A stretch of 37,379 nucleotides of DNA from Phaeodactylibacter sp. (GTDB taxonomy: Bacteria > Bacteroidota > Bacteroidia > Chitinophagales > Saprospiraceae), in assembly GCA_024102975.1 (NCBI GenBank), contig JAGFJD010000154.1, forward strand, positions 1 to 37,379, written 5' to 3'. The notes under the pieces are model-generated. The model was not told where the DNA came from. It was given only the letters and a program-made list of their open reading frames with translations, and made no database searches. A program made the position numbers and the translations under genes. Positions 23,251 through 30,661 of this stretch are shown here, in pieces. Within the stretch, counting starts at the first letter, position 1. The number at the start of each line of letters is the position of its first letter.

Positions 23251-24192
23251 TCAATCCTCCAGCCGGTCCAGCAACTGATTCAGCTCCTCCACCGAATTGA
23301 AAGACAGCACGACCTGCCCCTTGCCTTTTTCCTTCAGTTTAAGCCTGACCTGGTTTTTTGCCCCGAAGAACTCCTGGAACGTCTGTTCCACCTTTTGGTA
23401 TTCGTCGGGCAGCTTCTGAGCGCCGCCGCTGCTCTTTTTGGCCTTTGGCTGCTTGTAGTCGCTGACGGCCTTTTCCAGGGCGCGGACGGACATGCCCTCT
23501 TTCACCACTTTGTCCAGCAGGTATTTCTGCATGGCGAAGTCGTCCAGCCCGGCCAGGGCGCGGGCGTGGCCCATGGAAATCTCTCCTTCTTTGACGGCTT
23601 CCTGGACCACCGGCGGCAGTTCGAGCAGGCGCAGGAAATTGGTTATGGTCGCCCGTTTTTTGCCGACGCGCTGCGCCAGGTCCTCATGCCGCAGGCTGAA
23701 CTCTTCGATCAGCCGCTGGTAGGTGATGGCCACTTCCATAGCGTTGAGGTCTTCCCGCTGGATATTTTCCACCAGGGCCATCTCCATCATTTCCTGGTCG
23801 TTGGCCAGGCGCACATAGGCGGGGATTTCTTCCAGGCCGGCGAGCCGGGAGGCTTTCCAGCGCCGTTCGCCGGAGATGAGCTGGTAGGCGTCGGGGCTGA
23901 GGCGGCGCACCGTCACCGGCTGGATCAGGCCGTAAGCTTTCAGGGAGTCGGCCAGCTCCTGGAGGGCTTCCCCGTCGAAGTCCTTCCGCGGCTGGTCGGG
24001 GTTGGGGGCGATCTGGCTGACGGGAATCATCGCCACGGTATGTGAGAGTTCCCGGACGACTTTCTCCGGGTTCTGTTCGATCTCTTCCTCGCTGATGTTG
24101 AAATAAGCCAGGCGGCTGCTTTTCTTAACGCTGCGCAGCGAATCCCGCAGGTCGTTCTTGCTGACGTTCTTTTTGCTGATTCTCTTGGCCAT
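23251..24192 (-). CDS. parB: Chromosome-partitioning protein ParB
   Basis: 313 residues. The ParB N-terminal CTPase domain starts near residue 55 (IPVSQIAPNPDQPRK) with GERRWKA at 108-114 (C-motif/arginine region) and VENIQRE at 141-147. A helix-turn-helix for parS binding follows (DLAQRVGKKRATITNFLRL, about 171-189), then a charged linker rich in Lys/Ser and a short dimerisation tail. ParB loads onto parS as a CTP-driven clamp and works with ParA in chromosome segregation. It follows parA by 47 bp on the same strand; a TACCTTTG motif in that gap may add a second promoter. No parS palindrome was recognised in the window. Confidence 0.96.
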   Translation of the reverse strand: MAKRISKKNVSKNDLRDSLRSVKKSSRLAYFNISEEEIEQNPEKVVRELSHTVAMIPVSQIAPNPDQPRKDFDGEALQELADSLKAYGLIQPVTVRRLSPDAYQLISGERRWKASRLAGLEEIPAYVRLANDQEMMEMALVENIQREDLNAMEVAITYQRLIEEFSLRHEDLAQRVGKKRATITNFLRLLELPPVVQEAVKEGEISMGHARALAGLDDFAMQKYLLDKVVKEGMSVRALEKAVSDYKQPKAKKSSGGAQKLPDEYQKVEQTFQEFFGAKNQVRLKLKEKGKGQVVLSFNSVEELNQLLDRLED

Positions 24193-24220
24193 ATCGACGC
24201 ACTTGGTTTTGGATCACCGG

Positions 24221-24228
24221 CAAAGGTA
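24221..24228 (-). promoter_or_regulatory. -7 motif upstream of parB
   Basis: On the minus strand the sequence reads TACCTTTG, an exact TAnnTTTG match, 28 bp upstream of the parB ATG in the parA-parB gap. No TTG stands at the expected -33 position, which would fall inside the parA 3' end. It may give parB its own expression. Confidence 0.35.
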
Positions 24229-24239
24229 AGGAAAAGAAC

Positions 24240-25040
24240 TCAGTTCATGCTCGCCCCGCGCTTGGGCCGGATTTTGTCGTTGTTGTTCTTCAGGAACTCC
24301 TTGGCCAGGTTGAGGAAGTTGATGCTGCCCCGGCTGCTGGCGTTGATCATGGCCACCGGCATGTGCAGGTTGGGCGCTTCGCCCAGTTTGGAGTTCCGGT
24401 GGATGATGGTGTCGAGCACTTCGTCCTTGAACAGTTCCCGGACTTCTTCCACCACGATATTGGCCAGGCGCAGGCGGCTGTCGTACATCGACAGCAGGAT
24501 GCCTTCGATCTTCAGCCCCGGGTTGAGCTTGGCCTGCACCAGCTCGATGGTCTCCCGGAGGCGGGACAGCCCTTCCAGAGCGAAGAACTCGCACTGCACC
24601 GGCACCAGCACCGAATCGGCGGCTGTCAGGGCATTGACGGTGATCAGGCCCAGGGAAGGCAGGCAGTCGATGAAAATATAATCGTAGTCTTCGCGGACCT
24701 GCTCCACCGCGTCCCGCAGCAGGAATTCCCGCTTCATGCGGCTGACCAGCTCGATCTCGGCGCCCACCAGGTCGATGGTCGAGGGGATAATGTGCAGGTT
24801 GGGCGTATCCGTTTCGTAAATGCATTCTATGGTGTCGACATCGCCGACCATGCAGTCATAGAGGCTGGTCTCCACGTCATCCGGCATCACGCCAACCCCG
24901 GAGGAGGCATTGGACTGCGGGTCGGCGTCGATGAGCAGCACCTTTTTCTCGAGGATGGCCAGGCTGGCCGCCAGGTTGATGGCTGTGGTGGTCTTTCCGA
25001 CGCCTCCTTTCTGGTTGGCGATAGCTATAACTTTTCCCAT
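24240..25040 (-). CDS. parA: Chromosome-partitioning ATPase ParA (Soj)
   Basis: 266 residues. The deviant Walker A KGGVGKT (11-17) follows IAIANQ, then DADPQSN at 38-44 and the Walker B region FIDCLPSLG near 123-131 (Leu where PP is usual). Length and lack of an N-terminal DNA-binding domain match small chromosomal ParA/Soj rather than plasmid P1-type ParA. It binds nucleoid DNA as an ATP dimer and is stimulated by ParB. It is first in the parA-parB-DUF5683 direction, and its upstream region (25041-25270) is occupied by two long inverted repeats. Confidence 0.96.
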   Translation of the reverse strand: MGKVIAIANQKGGVGKTTTAINLAASLAILEKKVLLIDADPQSNASSGVGVMPDDVETSLYDCMVGDVDTIECIYETDTPNLHIIPSTIDLVGAEIELVSRMKREFLLRDAVEQVREDYDYIFIDCLPSLGLITVNALTAADSVLVPVQCEFFALEGLSRLRETIELVQAKLNPGLKIEGILLSMYDSRLRLANIVVEEVRELFKDEVLDTIIHRNSKLGEAPNLHMPVAMINASSRGSINFLNLAKEFLKNNNDKIRPKRGASMN

Positions 25041-25066
25041 GGCGAAGATTGATTTTTAAACAATAC

Positions 25067-25128
25067 GGGTGAAGTGGAAGCCCTGCCGTCGTTGCTATAT
25101 TCTGGTTTTACGGGCTTCTACTTCACCC
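25067..25128. repeat. Inverted repeat upstream of parA
   Basis: GGGTGAAGTGGAAGCCC at 25067-25083 pairs with 25112-25128 with one mismatch in 17 positions across a 28-nt loop. It begins 27 bp upstream of the parA start and could be a cruciform, part of a mobile fragment, or a terminator region for the gene ending at 25271. Confidence 0.75.
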
Positions 25129-25168
25129 TGCTGTGGTTATGGCTTATAGGCCAAATCAGGATAAATCT

Positions 25169-25248
25169 CACGCAGAGGCGTAAAGGCGCAAAGCGGTTCT
25201 GCTCCACACTGAACGGTTACCTTCTCTGCGCCTTTGCGCCTCTGTGTG
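25169..25248. repeat. Second inverted repeat (CGCAGAGGCG-type)
   Basis: Arms 25169-25192 and 25225-25248 are complementary at 21 of 24 positions around a 32-nt loop. Each arm repeats the theme GAGGCG-AAAGGCGCA. Such GAGGCGCAAAGGCGC-type hairpins are dispersed intergenic repeats in several bacterial groups as I recall. It lies between the hydrolase stop at 25271 and parA, both on the minus strand, so it may act as a terminator. Confidence 0.75.
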
Positions 25249-25270
25249 CTACCTGGCCGACAGGCCTCCG

Positions 25271-25951
25271 CTAAAAATCGAGGCTCCCGCCGATCGGCAG
25301 CAAAATTAACTCTTTTCCTTTATCCGCAAAAGCTTTTTTGGCCGCATCGTGGTCAATTTTAATGTAGCCGAAGGTATCGTAGTGGCAGCCGATGATCTTG
25401 CCGCATTCGATATAGTCGCTGGCAATGACGGCATCTTCGTAGCCCATGGTGAAGTTGTCGCCGATGGGCAGGATGGCGAAGTCGAGCTTAGGGCAGGTCA
25501 GCGGGATGAGCTTCATGTCCATCGTCAGGGCAGTATCGCCGGCATGGCAGAAACAGATATCGTCGTTCCAGATGACGAAGCCTCCAGGGTTGCCGCCATA
25601 GGTTCCGTCGGGCAATACGCTGGAATGGACGGCATTGACGTACTTGACGGTGCCGAAGTCAAAGTTTACCTTTCCGCCTTGGTTCAAGGGGTGGCCTGGC
25701 AGGCCTTTCTGCTCAAACCAACTGACGATCTCGAAATTGGAAACGACTTTGGATTTATTTCTCTTGCCAATACTTTCAGCGTCGGCCACGTGGTCGCCAT
25801 GGCCGTGGGTGATCAGCAGGTAATCCGCCCTGAGCTTGTTGACATCAATGCCTTTCGCCAGTTCGTTGGGGGAAATAAAGGGGTCGAACAGTATGTGTTT
25901 TCCTTTCATTTCAACGGCAAAGGCCGAATGGCCGTAATACGTCAGTTTCAT
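25271..25951 (-). CDS. UPF0173-type metal-dependent hydrolase (MBL fold)
   Basis: 226 residues from the ATG at 25951, which gives the canonical start MKLTYYGHSAF and the usual family length. Upstream in-frame starts at 26029 would add 26 unconserved-looking residues. The metal-binding HGHGDH is at 49-54, with further ligands at His109, Asp139 (HAGDT) and His190 (GCHYDTF). The MBL-fold UPF0173 family hydrolyses small esters or lactones in some cases; substrate here is unknown. It is cytoplasmic, with no signal peptide. It is divergent from the FMN reductase gene across a 149-bp AT-rich space that must hold both promoters. Confidence 0.93.
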   Translation of the reverse strand: MKLTYYGHSAFAVEMKGKHILFDPFISPNELAKGIDVNKLRADYLLITHGHGDHVADAESIGKRNKSKVVSNFEIVSWFEQKGLPGHPLNQGGKVNFDFGTVKYVNAVHSSVLPDGTYGGNPGGFVIWNDDICFCHAGDTALTMDMKLIPLTCPKLDFAILPIGDNFTMGYEDAVIASDYIECGKIIGCHYDTFGYIKIDHDAAKKAFADKGKELILLPIGGSLDF

Positions 25952-26100
25952 ATTTGGGTTGGTTGTGGTTGAAAAAGAAAGCGGCTTTTGGTTTGGACGG
26001 CTGAAGATAGGGATATTGGAGTTCATCATGAAAAAAAATGAACAATTCTATCGTTTTAACTGTGTAGTAGCCAGTATTTTTACCAACCAGCCAGGTGCCA

Positions 26101-26637
26101 ATGATCACAGTAATATCCGGAACGAACCGCCAGAACAGCGAATGCCTCAAATTCGCTGCCCTGTATTATGAAATGCTGCGGGAAAGCACAGAAAAGCAGG
26201 TAAAACTTCTTGCGTTGGAACAGATTCCCCACGACTGGTTCCATCCCGAAATGTATAAGAAACAGGCGCCCAGCCTGGCCCGCCTGCAGGATGAATACAT
26301 CCTGCCCGCTCAGAAATTTGTTTTTGTCATGCCGGAATACAACGGCGGCTTTCCCGGCGCCCTGAAGCTCTTCATCGACGCCTGCACGGTGCGCAAATAC
26401 ACGTCCAATTTTCAGGGAAAAAAAGCCGCCCTCGTCGGCATTGCCACCGGCCGGGCAGGCAACCTGCGCGGCATGGAACACCTCACCGGCGTGCTCAACT
26501 ACCTGGGGACTATTGTCATGCCGAACAAATTGCCCATTTCCCGCATCTCCGACCTGAAAAACGGGGAAGGGGAGGTTATCGATGAGGAGACATTAAAGGT
26601 GATGCGGGCGCACGCGCTGGAGTTTGTCCGGTTCTGA
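26101..26637 (+). CDS. NADPH-dependent FMN reductase family protein
   Basis: 178 residues from the ATG at 26101; a GTG six bases upstream is also possible. The flavodoxin-like fold shows the phosphate loop SGTNRQNS (6-13) right after the first strand and the flavin-contact motif MPEYNGGFPG (77-86), typical of NADPH-dependent FMN/quinone reductases. These reduce FMN, quinones or azo compounds in the cytoplasm; the true substrate is unknown. It stands alone: divergent from the UPF0173 hydrolase and convergent with a glycosyltransferase. A 17-nt hairpin follows 13 bp behind its stop. Confidence 0.92.
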   Translation: MITVISGTNRQNSECLKFAALYYEMLRESTEKQVKLLALEQIPHDWFHPEMYKKQAPSLARLQDEYILPAQKFVFVMPEYNGGFPGALKLFIDACTVRKYTSNFQGKKAALVGIATGRAGNLRGMEHLTGVLNYLGTIVMPNKLPISRISDLKNGEGEVIDEETLKVMRAHALEFVRF

Positions 26638-26650
26638 GGCCATTCCTGCC

Positions 26651-26667
26651 GCGATCATCCTGATCGC
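26651..26667 (+). repeat. REP-like hairpin, copy 1
   Basis: GCGATCATCCTGATCGC: 7-bp perfect stem with a TCC loop, 13 bp downstream of the FMN reductase stop, between convergent genes. An identical copy lies at 37212-37228 behind an unrelated gene. Without a U-run it is not a standard terminator. Confidence 0.8.
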
Positions 26668-26827
26668 AAGGCCAGGCGGCATAGCAGGCAATTACGAGGG
26701 AGTGTTCAAAGAACTGTGTCAAATCGCATTTTTCTAACCGCCCGCCTACCTGCCATACTTCCACTTACAAACCGCCGGACTTTAACCGACACCCAAAGAC
26801 GCGCCCCGGATCCTAAACACCACCCAT

Positions 26828-28318
26828 TCAGTTCTTTTCATACTCATACCACACCCCCGCCGCCCCCACCTCCTCCACCCGCTCCTCTTCCCGGGCCACC
26901 CCTCCCGCAATCGCCTCCGCCTTCCTCCTCTTCTCCCGCGCTTCATCGGATATCAGTTGCGAAAAAACAAGCCAGAAGCCGCGGCTTTCCTGCCGCCCTT
27001 GTTCCAGGATGCTGCCGAGGTTGCTGTCCCAGCTCAGCAGCACGGCGCCAGGTAGCTGGTACTGTTGCTTTTTGTCATGCCATTGGCTGTAGTACCGGTA
27101 GGCCGGCACGGCGGCGCCGTCGATGTAGGAAGGGCCGGGCAGCTCCCGTTGCCTGACCCCGACCAGGACGCCCTTCAGGTTTTCAATCTCCGTTGATTGC
27201 CCCAACTGCCCCAGGGAATTGGCAAAAGGGGCGGCCTCCAGGATCATTAACCCCAGCAATGCCATCCGAAAATAAAAACCGCCGTTTTTCCAGGCTTCCG
27301 AAGCTCCGTAGGCAACAAACAGCAGAAAAAGGGGCATCATAAATATGGAAACCCGGGGGATCAGGGAAAAAAGGTGGAATACCGAGGCGGCGAAACCGGC
27401 AAGGACTGGCAGGGCAATCAGGAGGAACACCCCTGTTTTTTGCCGGGCCAAACAGTAAGCGCCCCACAGCAAAAGCCCCACCCCCGTGATCAGCCCCACA
27501 ACCGTAAACCCCAGAACCGGCCGCAGCAAACCGTAAAATATATCGCCCATTTGCCGCCAGGCGGCGGCTTCCCAGATCCGGAGCGGGAAAAAGTAGGGGG
27601 CGTGGTAGTCCAGGAGCACTTCTTTTTCGGTGCCTGCCCGGAGTACCATTAAGTACAATGTGATGAAAGAAGCTGCCCAGGCAAGGCCGGCCAGCCCCAT
27701 TTTCATCATCGCTTTGCCATCCTTCTGCCTGGCGAAGCCCCAAAAATAATACGCTCCAATACCGACGAGCATAAAAGCAACCGGCATAGAAAACCATAAG
27801 CTAATCCCTCCGGCTACGGCCCATATCCAGTAGTGCCTGGTTTTCAGCCGTCCCGGGGGAAGATGAAGGGCGAGAATGACGGCGCCCAATGCCAGCGCCG
27901 CATCCGTACTGTACTGTTTTACCTCGGTGCTGAAACGCAGCATAAACGGCGACAGGCTGAGCATGGCTGCCGGATACCAGTAAATGGCGGAGGACAGGCC
28001 AAGCTTCTTCAGTAAGTGATAAAATGCAAAAAGCGTCAGCAAGCCCCCTGCCAGCGGCCAGAGGCGCAGGGCCCACTCGTTGTTCCCCAGCAACTGAACA
28101 GCCACTTTTGAGATCACCATAAAAAGGGGAGGGGCATATTGGTCGTAGAACAGCGGCTGGAAGAAACTGCGGTAAGGCAATTCGGAAATATTCAACGCCA
28201 GGTTGGCCTCGTCGATGAACAGCGACCGGGCGTCCAGGAAGTACCACAAGCGCAGGAGAAAGCCCGTGGCCAGAAATGCCAACGCTGCCAGGACAGGTAT
28301 GGAAAGCCTCGTTTTCAT
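26828..28318 (-). CDS. GT-C family glycosyltransferase (GT83/RgtA-D-like)
   Basis: 496 residues from the ATG at 28318; a TTG-initiated extension to 28369 seems less likely because the hydrophobic segment follows MKTRLSIP directly. About ten membrane segments fill residues 6-370. The first outward loop has the hallmark acidic motif RSLFIDEANLALNI with Asp36-Glu37, and STEVKQYSTD follows near residue 135, as in glycosyltransferases using polyprenyl-phosphate sugars. The last ~130 residues are soluble with a charged Arg/Glu-rich tail. It probably adds a sugar to lipid, polysaccharide or protein at the outer face of the inner membrane. No glycan gene cluster is adjacent. Confidence 0.88.
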   Translation of the reverse strand: MKTRLSIPVLAALAFLATGFLLRLWYFLDARSLFIDEANLALNISELPYRSFFQPLFYDQYAPPLFMVISKVAVQLLGNNEWALRLWPLAGGLLTLFAFYHLLKKLGLSSAIYWYPAAMLSLSPFMLRFSTEVKQYSTDAALALGAVILALHLPPGRLKTRHYWIWAVAGGISLWFSMPVAFMLVGIGAYYFWGFARQKDGKAMMKMGLAGLAWAASFITLYLMVLRAGTEKEVLLDYHAPYFFPLRIWEAAAWRQMGDIFYGLLRPVLGFTVVGLITGVGLLLWGAYCLARQKTGVFLLIALPVLAGFAASVFHLFSLIPRVSIFMMPLFLLFVAYGASEAWKNGGFYFRMALLGLMILEAAPFANSLGQLGQSTEIENLKGVLVGVRQRELPGPSYIDGAAVPAYRYYSQWHDKKQQYQLPGAVLLSWDSNLGSILEQGRQESRGFWLVFSQLISDEAREKRRKAEAIAGGVAREEERVEEVGAAGVWYEYEKN

Positions 28319-28513
28319 CGGGGGCAAAATAATGACATTTCCCGGCTTTCCGGAAGAGTGGTTTGTCAAAATATCAGGAGCGCGGGTTCATTGGGTTTCA
28401 TGAATTAATATACGTGAAGTGATGTCGGCTGGCGACTCCGGCATGCTCTGCATTGTCGCTCGCCTGTCGACTATCACGATTTAAACGCCCTCCCGTTTAT
28501 TTTTTGAAAACCA

Positions 28514-28620
28514 ATCAGGCCCGCGAAGGTTGCCTCTGGCAGCTCCTGAAAAAGGCAAATGCTTGGCGAAACTCGCCTTAAAACAGGGTTTTCGCGGACC
28601 TGGAGGCCCGCGCTCCTGAT
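28514..28620. repeat. MITE-like imperfect inverted repeat behind sppA
   Basis: A 107-bp element whose ends ATCAGGCCCGCG (28514-28525) and CGCGCTCCTGAT (28609-28620) are complementary at 10 of 12 positions. Its interior has another small hairpin (GGCGA-AAC-TCGCC near 28565). It ends 2 bp from the sppA stop codon. No coding potential was seen. It may be a dispersed non-autonomous element acting as the sppA 3' end. Confidence 0.5.
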
Positions 28621-28622
28621 GC

Positions 28623-30395
28623 CTACCGGAACGGGATCAGCACCGGCAGCCGGGCCTGCATGCCTCTCGAATTCTTCAGCTCCTGGGCGAAGCGCAGGTA
28701 GGGGTAGTACTCGCCCAGTTCGGATTTCAGTATGGCGTTGGCGCGGACGTTCTCTTCGCCGAACCACTGCTCGAACAATTGCTGGAAGGGGTCTTTGACC
28801 CGCGGATATTCCGTCAGGCGGTATTCGTCCAGCCCGGCCAGGGATGCTGCCGATGCGACGGCCTGGTCCAGCCCTCCGATCCGGTCGGCCAGCCCGACGG
28901 CCAGCGCCCGCTCGCCGGTCCATACCCGGCCCTGGGCAATGGCGTGTACCGAATCGCGGCTCATCCCGCGCCCCTCGCTGACGCGCTGCAGGAAAGTCTC
29001 GTACATATCGTCCGTCCGCTTTTGCAGCAGGCGGCTCTCGCCCGAAGACAGCGGGTAGAACGGCGTAATGCCGGTGGCGTAGGGGCCGGTCTTGACCGAA
29101 TCGAAATGGATGCCGGCCTTGTCGCCCAGCAATTCGCTGGCATCGGGAATGGCCAGCACCACGCCGATAGAACCGGTCAGGGTGGTGGGCTCGGCAAATA
29201 TCGAATCGGCCATGGCGGAGATGTAATAACCGCCGGAAGCGGCATAGTCGCCCATGCTGACCACCACCTGCTTGCCTTCGGCCTTGGCCAGGCTCAGCTC
29301 TTTCCAGATGTTTTCCGAAGCCATGGCGCTGCCGCCCGGAGAGTTGACGCGCAGCACGATGGCCTTGATGTTGTCGTCCCGGCGGATTTGCTGAAGGTAC
29401 TCGGTATATTTTTCGTCTCCGACGCTTCCCGGGGCACCCTTGCCGTCGACGATGGTGCCCTCGGCATAAATGACGGCGATTTTGTCCTTTACCCGGTAAT
29501 TTTTGCTGCCCGGGTTGGAAAGGTTATAGTCTTCCAGGCTGGCCATGGGGACTTTCTCCTCTCCGTCCAGGCCGAGGCGGCCCCGCAATTCATTCAGCGC
29601 GTCTTCCCGGTGGGCCACCTTGTCGGCCAGGCCCGCGTTCACAGCAGCCTGAGGGTCCATGCCGACATATTCCACCGCCAGTTGATGCAACTGGCCGGTA
29701 CTGAGGTTGCGGGAAGCGCTGATGTCCTCCAGGAAGGATGCATAGATGTCGTCCAGGTATTCCCGGATTTGCATGCGGTTTTCGTCGCTCATCTTGTTGA
29801 GGCGGTAGGGCTCGCTGGCGCCTTTGAACTTGCCGGCGTAGTACACCTGCATCTCCACCCCGACTTTATCCAGCATATCTTTGAAGAAGGGAACCTGAGC
29901 GGCAAACCCCCGGAAGTCGATCATGCCGAGCGGGTTTACCATGATCTGGTCGGCGGCGCTGGCGAGGTAGTAGGCGCCCTGGGAGTAGTATTTGGAATAC
30001 GCGATGATGAATTTACCTTCTGATTTGAAGTCTTCCAGCGCCTCGCGGACGGCGGCTGTGGTGGAAACTCCTCCGCTGGCCAGCCCGTCAACCTCCAGGA
30101 AGATGCCTTTGATATTGTCATCCTTTTTGGCCCTTTCCAGGGTGTTGATCATTTCGTTGAGGCCAATGATCTTTCTGTTTTTGAGGTCGAACGGGTCGAG
30201 TTCCAGATTGTTGGTTTGCTCGGGGATGGGGTTGTCAAAAGTGAGGTGGAGAACGGTATTCGGCTTCACGGCTTTGGGCTTTTCTGCCTGCTGGGCAACC
30301 CGGGCGATTACCAGGCCGCTAATGCCCATGATCAGGAAGAATGCCAGAAAAATGCCGAGACAAGAAGCGAGTAAGAACTTGAAAAATTGTCCCAT
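28623..30395 (-). CDS. sppA: Signal peptide peptidase SppA, 67K type
   Basis: 590 residues, the double-domain form. An N-terminal membrane anchor spans about residues 5-32. The N-terminal domain supplies the general base Lys191 in YAGKFKGASEPY (equivalent to E. coli Lys209). The C-terminal domain supplies nucleophile Ser387 in GDYAASGGYY (equivalent to Ser409), after VNSPGGS near 350 and before LTGSIGVV. SppA is a membrane-bound Ser-Lys protease that degrades cleaved signal peptides on the periplasmic side. It is transcribed alone, divergently from the giant SprB-repeat gene, with a well-formed promoter just upstream. Confidence 0.96.
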   Translation of the reverse strand: MGQFFKFLLASCLGIFLAFFLIMGISGLVIARVAQQAEKPKAVKPNTVLHLTFDNPIPEQTNNLELDPFDLKNRKIIGLNEMINTLERAKKDDNIKGIFLEVDGLASGGVSTTAAVREALEDFKSEGKFIIAYSKYYSQGAYYLASAADQIMVNPLGMIDFRGFAAQVPFFKDMLDKVGVEMQVYYAGKFKGASEPYRLNKMSDENRMQIREYLDDIYASFLEDISASRNLSTGQLHQLAVEYVGMDPQAAVNAGLADKVAHREDALNELRGRLGLDGEEKVPMASLEDYNLSNPGSKNYRVKDKIAVIYAEGTIVDGKGAPGSVGDEKYTEYLQQIRRDDNIKAIVLRVNSPGGSAMASENIWKELSLAKAEGKQVVVSMGDYAASGGYYISAMADSIFAEPTTLTGSIGVVLAIPDASELLGDKAGIHFDSVKTGPYATGITPFYPLSSGESRLLQKRTDDMYETFLQRVSEGRGMSRDSVHAIAQGRVWTGERALAVGLADRIGGLDQAVASAASLAGLDEYRLTEYPRVKDPFQQLFEQWFGEENVRANAILKSELGEYYPYLRFAQELKNSRGMQARLPVLIPFR

Positions 30396-30420
30396 TTTGC
30401 GTGTTTATTTTTTTGTGCTG

Positions 30421-30452
30421 CAAAAGTACCCCAACCGGGGCGGAAATAGCAA
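30421..30452 (-). promoter_or_regulatory. sppA promoter, Bacteroidota type
   Basis: On the minus strand: TTG (complement of 30450-30452) as -33, a 21-nt spacer, then TACTTTTG (complement of 30421-30428) matching TAnnTTTG exactly. Start of transcription would be near 30414, giving a leader of about 20 nt to the sppA ATG. Confidence 0.6.
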
Positions 30453-30565
30453 AAAATTAGATGAAAGCGGCTTTTCCGGGGAACAACGCCGGCTCATTCG
30501 CACTACGGAGATAACAGCGCTTCCGGAGATTTGTTTCCGGACAGCAAGAAGGGCAAAGGCCGGGA

Positions 30566-30598
30566 TTGTTAACCGATGAACAAATAAACCATAATTTG
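30566..30598 (+). promoter_or_regulatory. Possible promoter of the giant SprB-repeat gene
   Basis: TTG at 30566-30568 and TAATTTG at 30592-30598, separated by 23 nt. The -7 box lacks one base relative to TAnnTTTG, so this is only a near match. It would leave a leader of about 55-60 nt before the ATG at 30662. Confidence 0.3.
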
Positions 30599-30661
30599 CC
30601 GGGCTGTTGCCGTCTTTTTGAAAAGAAGCCCCTAATTTTATGCTGATTTCAATTCAATTTC

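Noticed and set aside
25785..25800. CCACGTGG core as a parS site near parAB
   Set aside because: Only the 8-bp core matches; flanking bases do not fit the 16-bp parS palindrome, and it lies within the coding sequence of the UPF0173 hydrolase.
26700..26740. Possible IS end remnant behind the FMN reductase hairpin
   Set aside because: The sequence vaguely resembles insertion-sequence termini, but no paired inverted end or transposase fragment was found.
28779..30023. 414-codon plus-strand frame over sppA
   Set aside because: Antisense to the catalytic regions of SppA; His/Gln-rich shadow.
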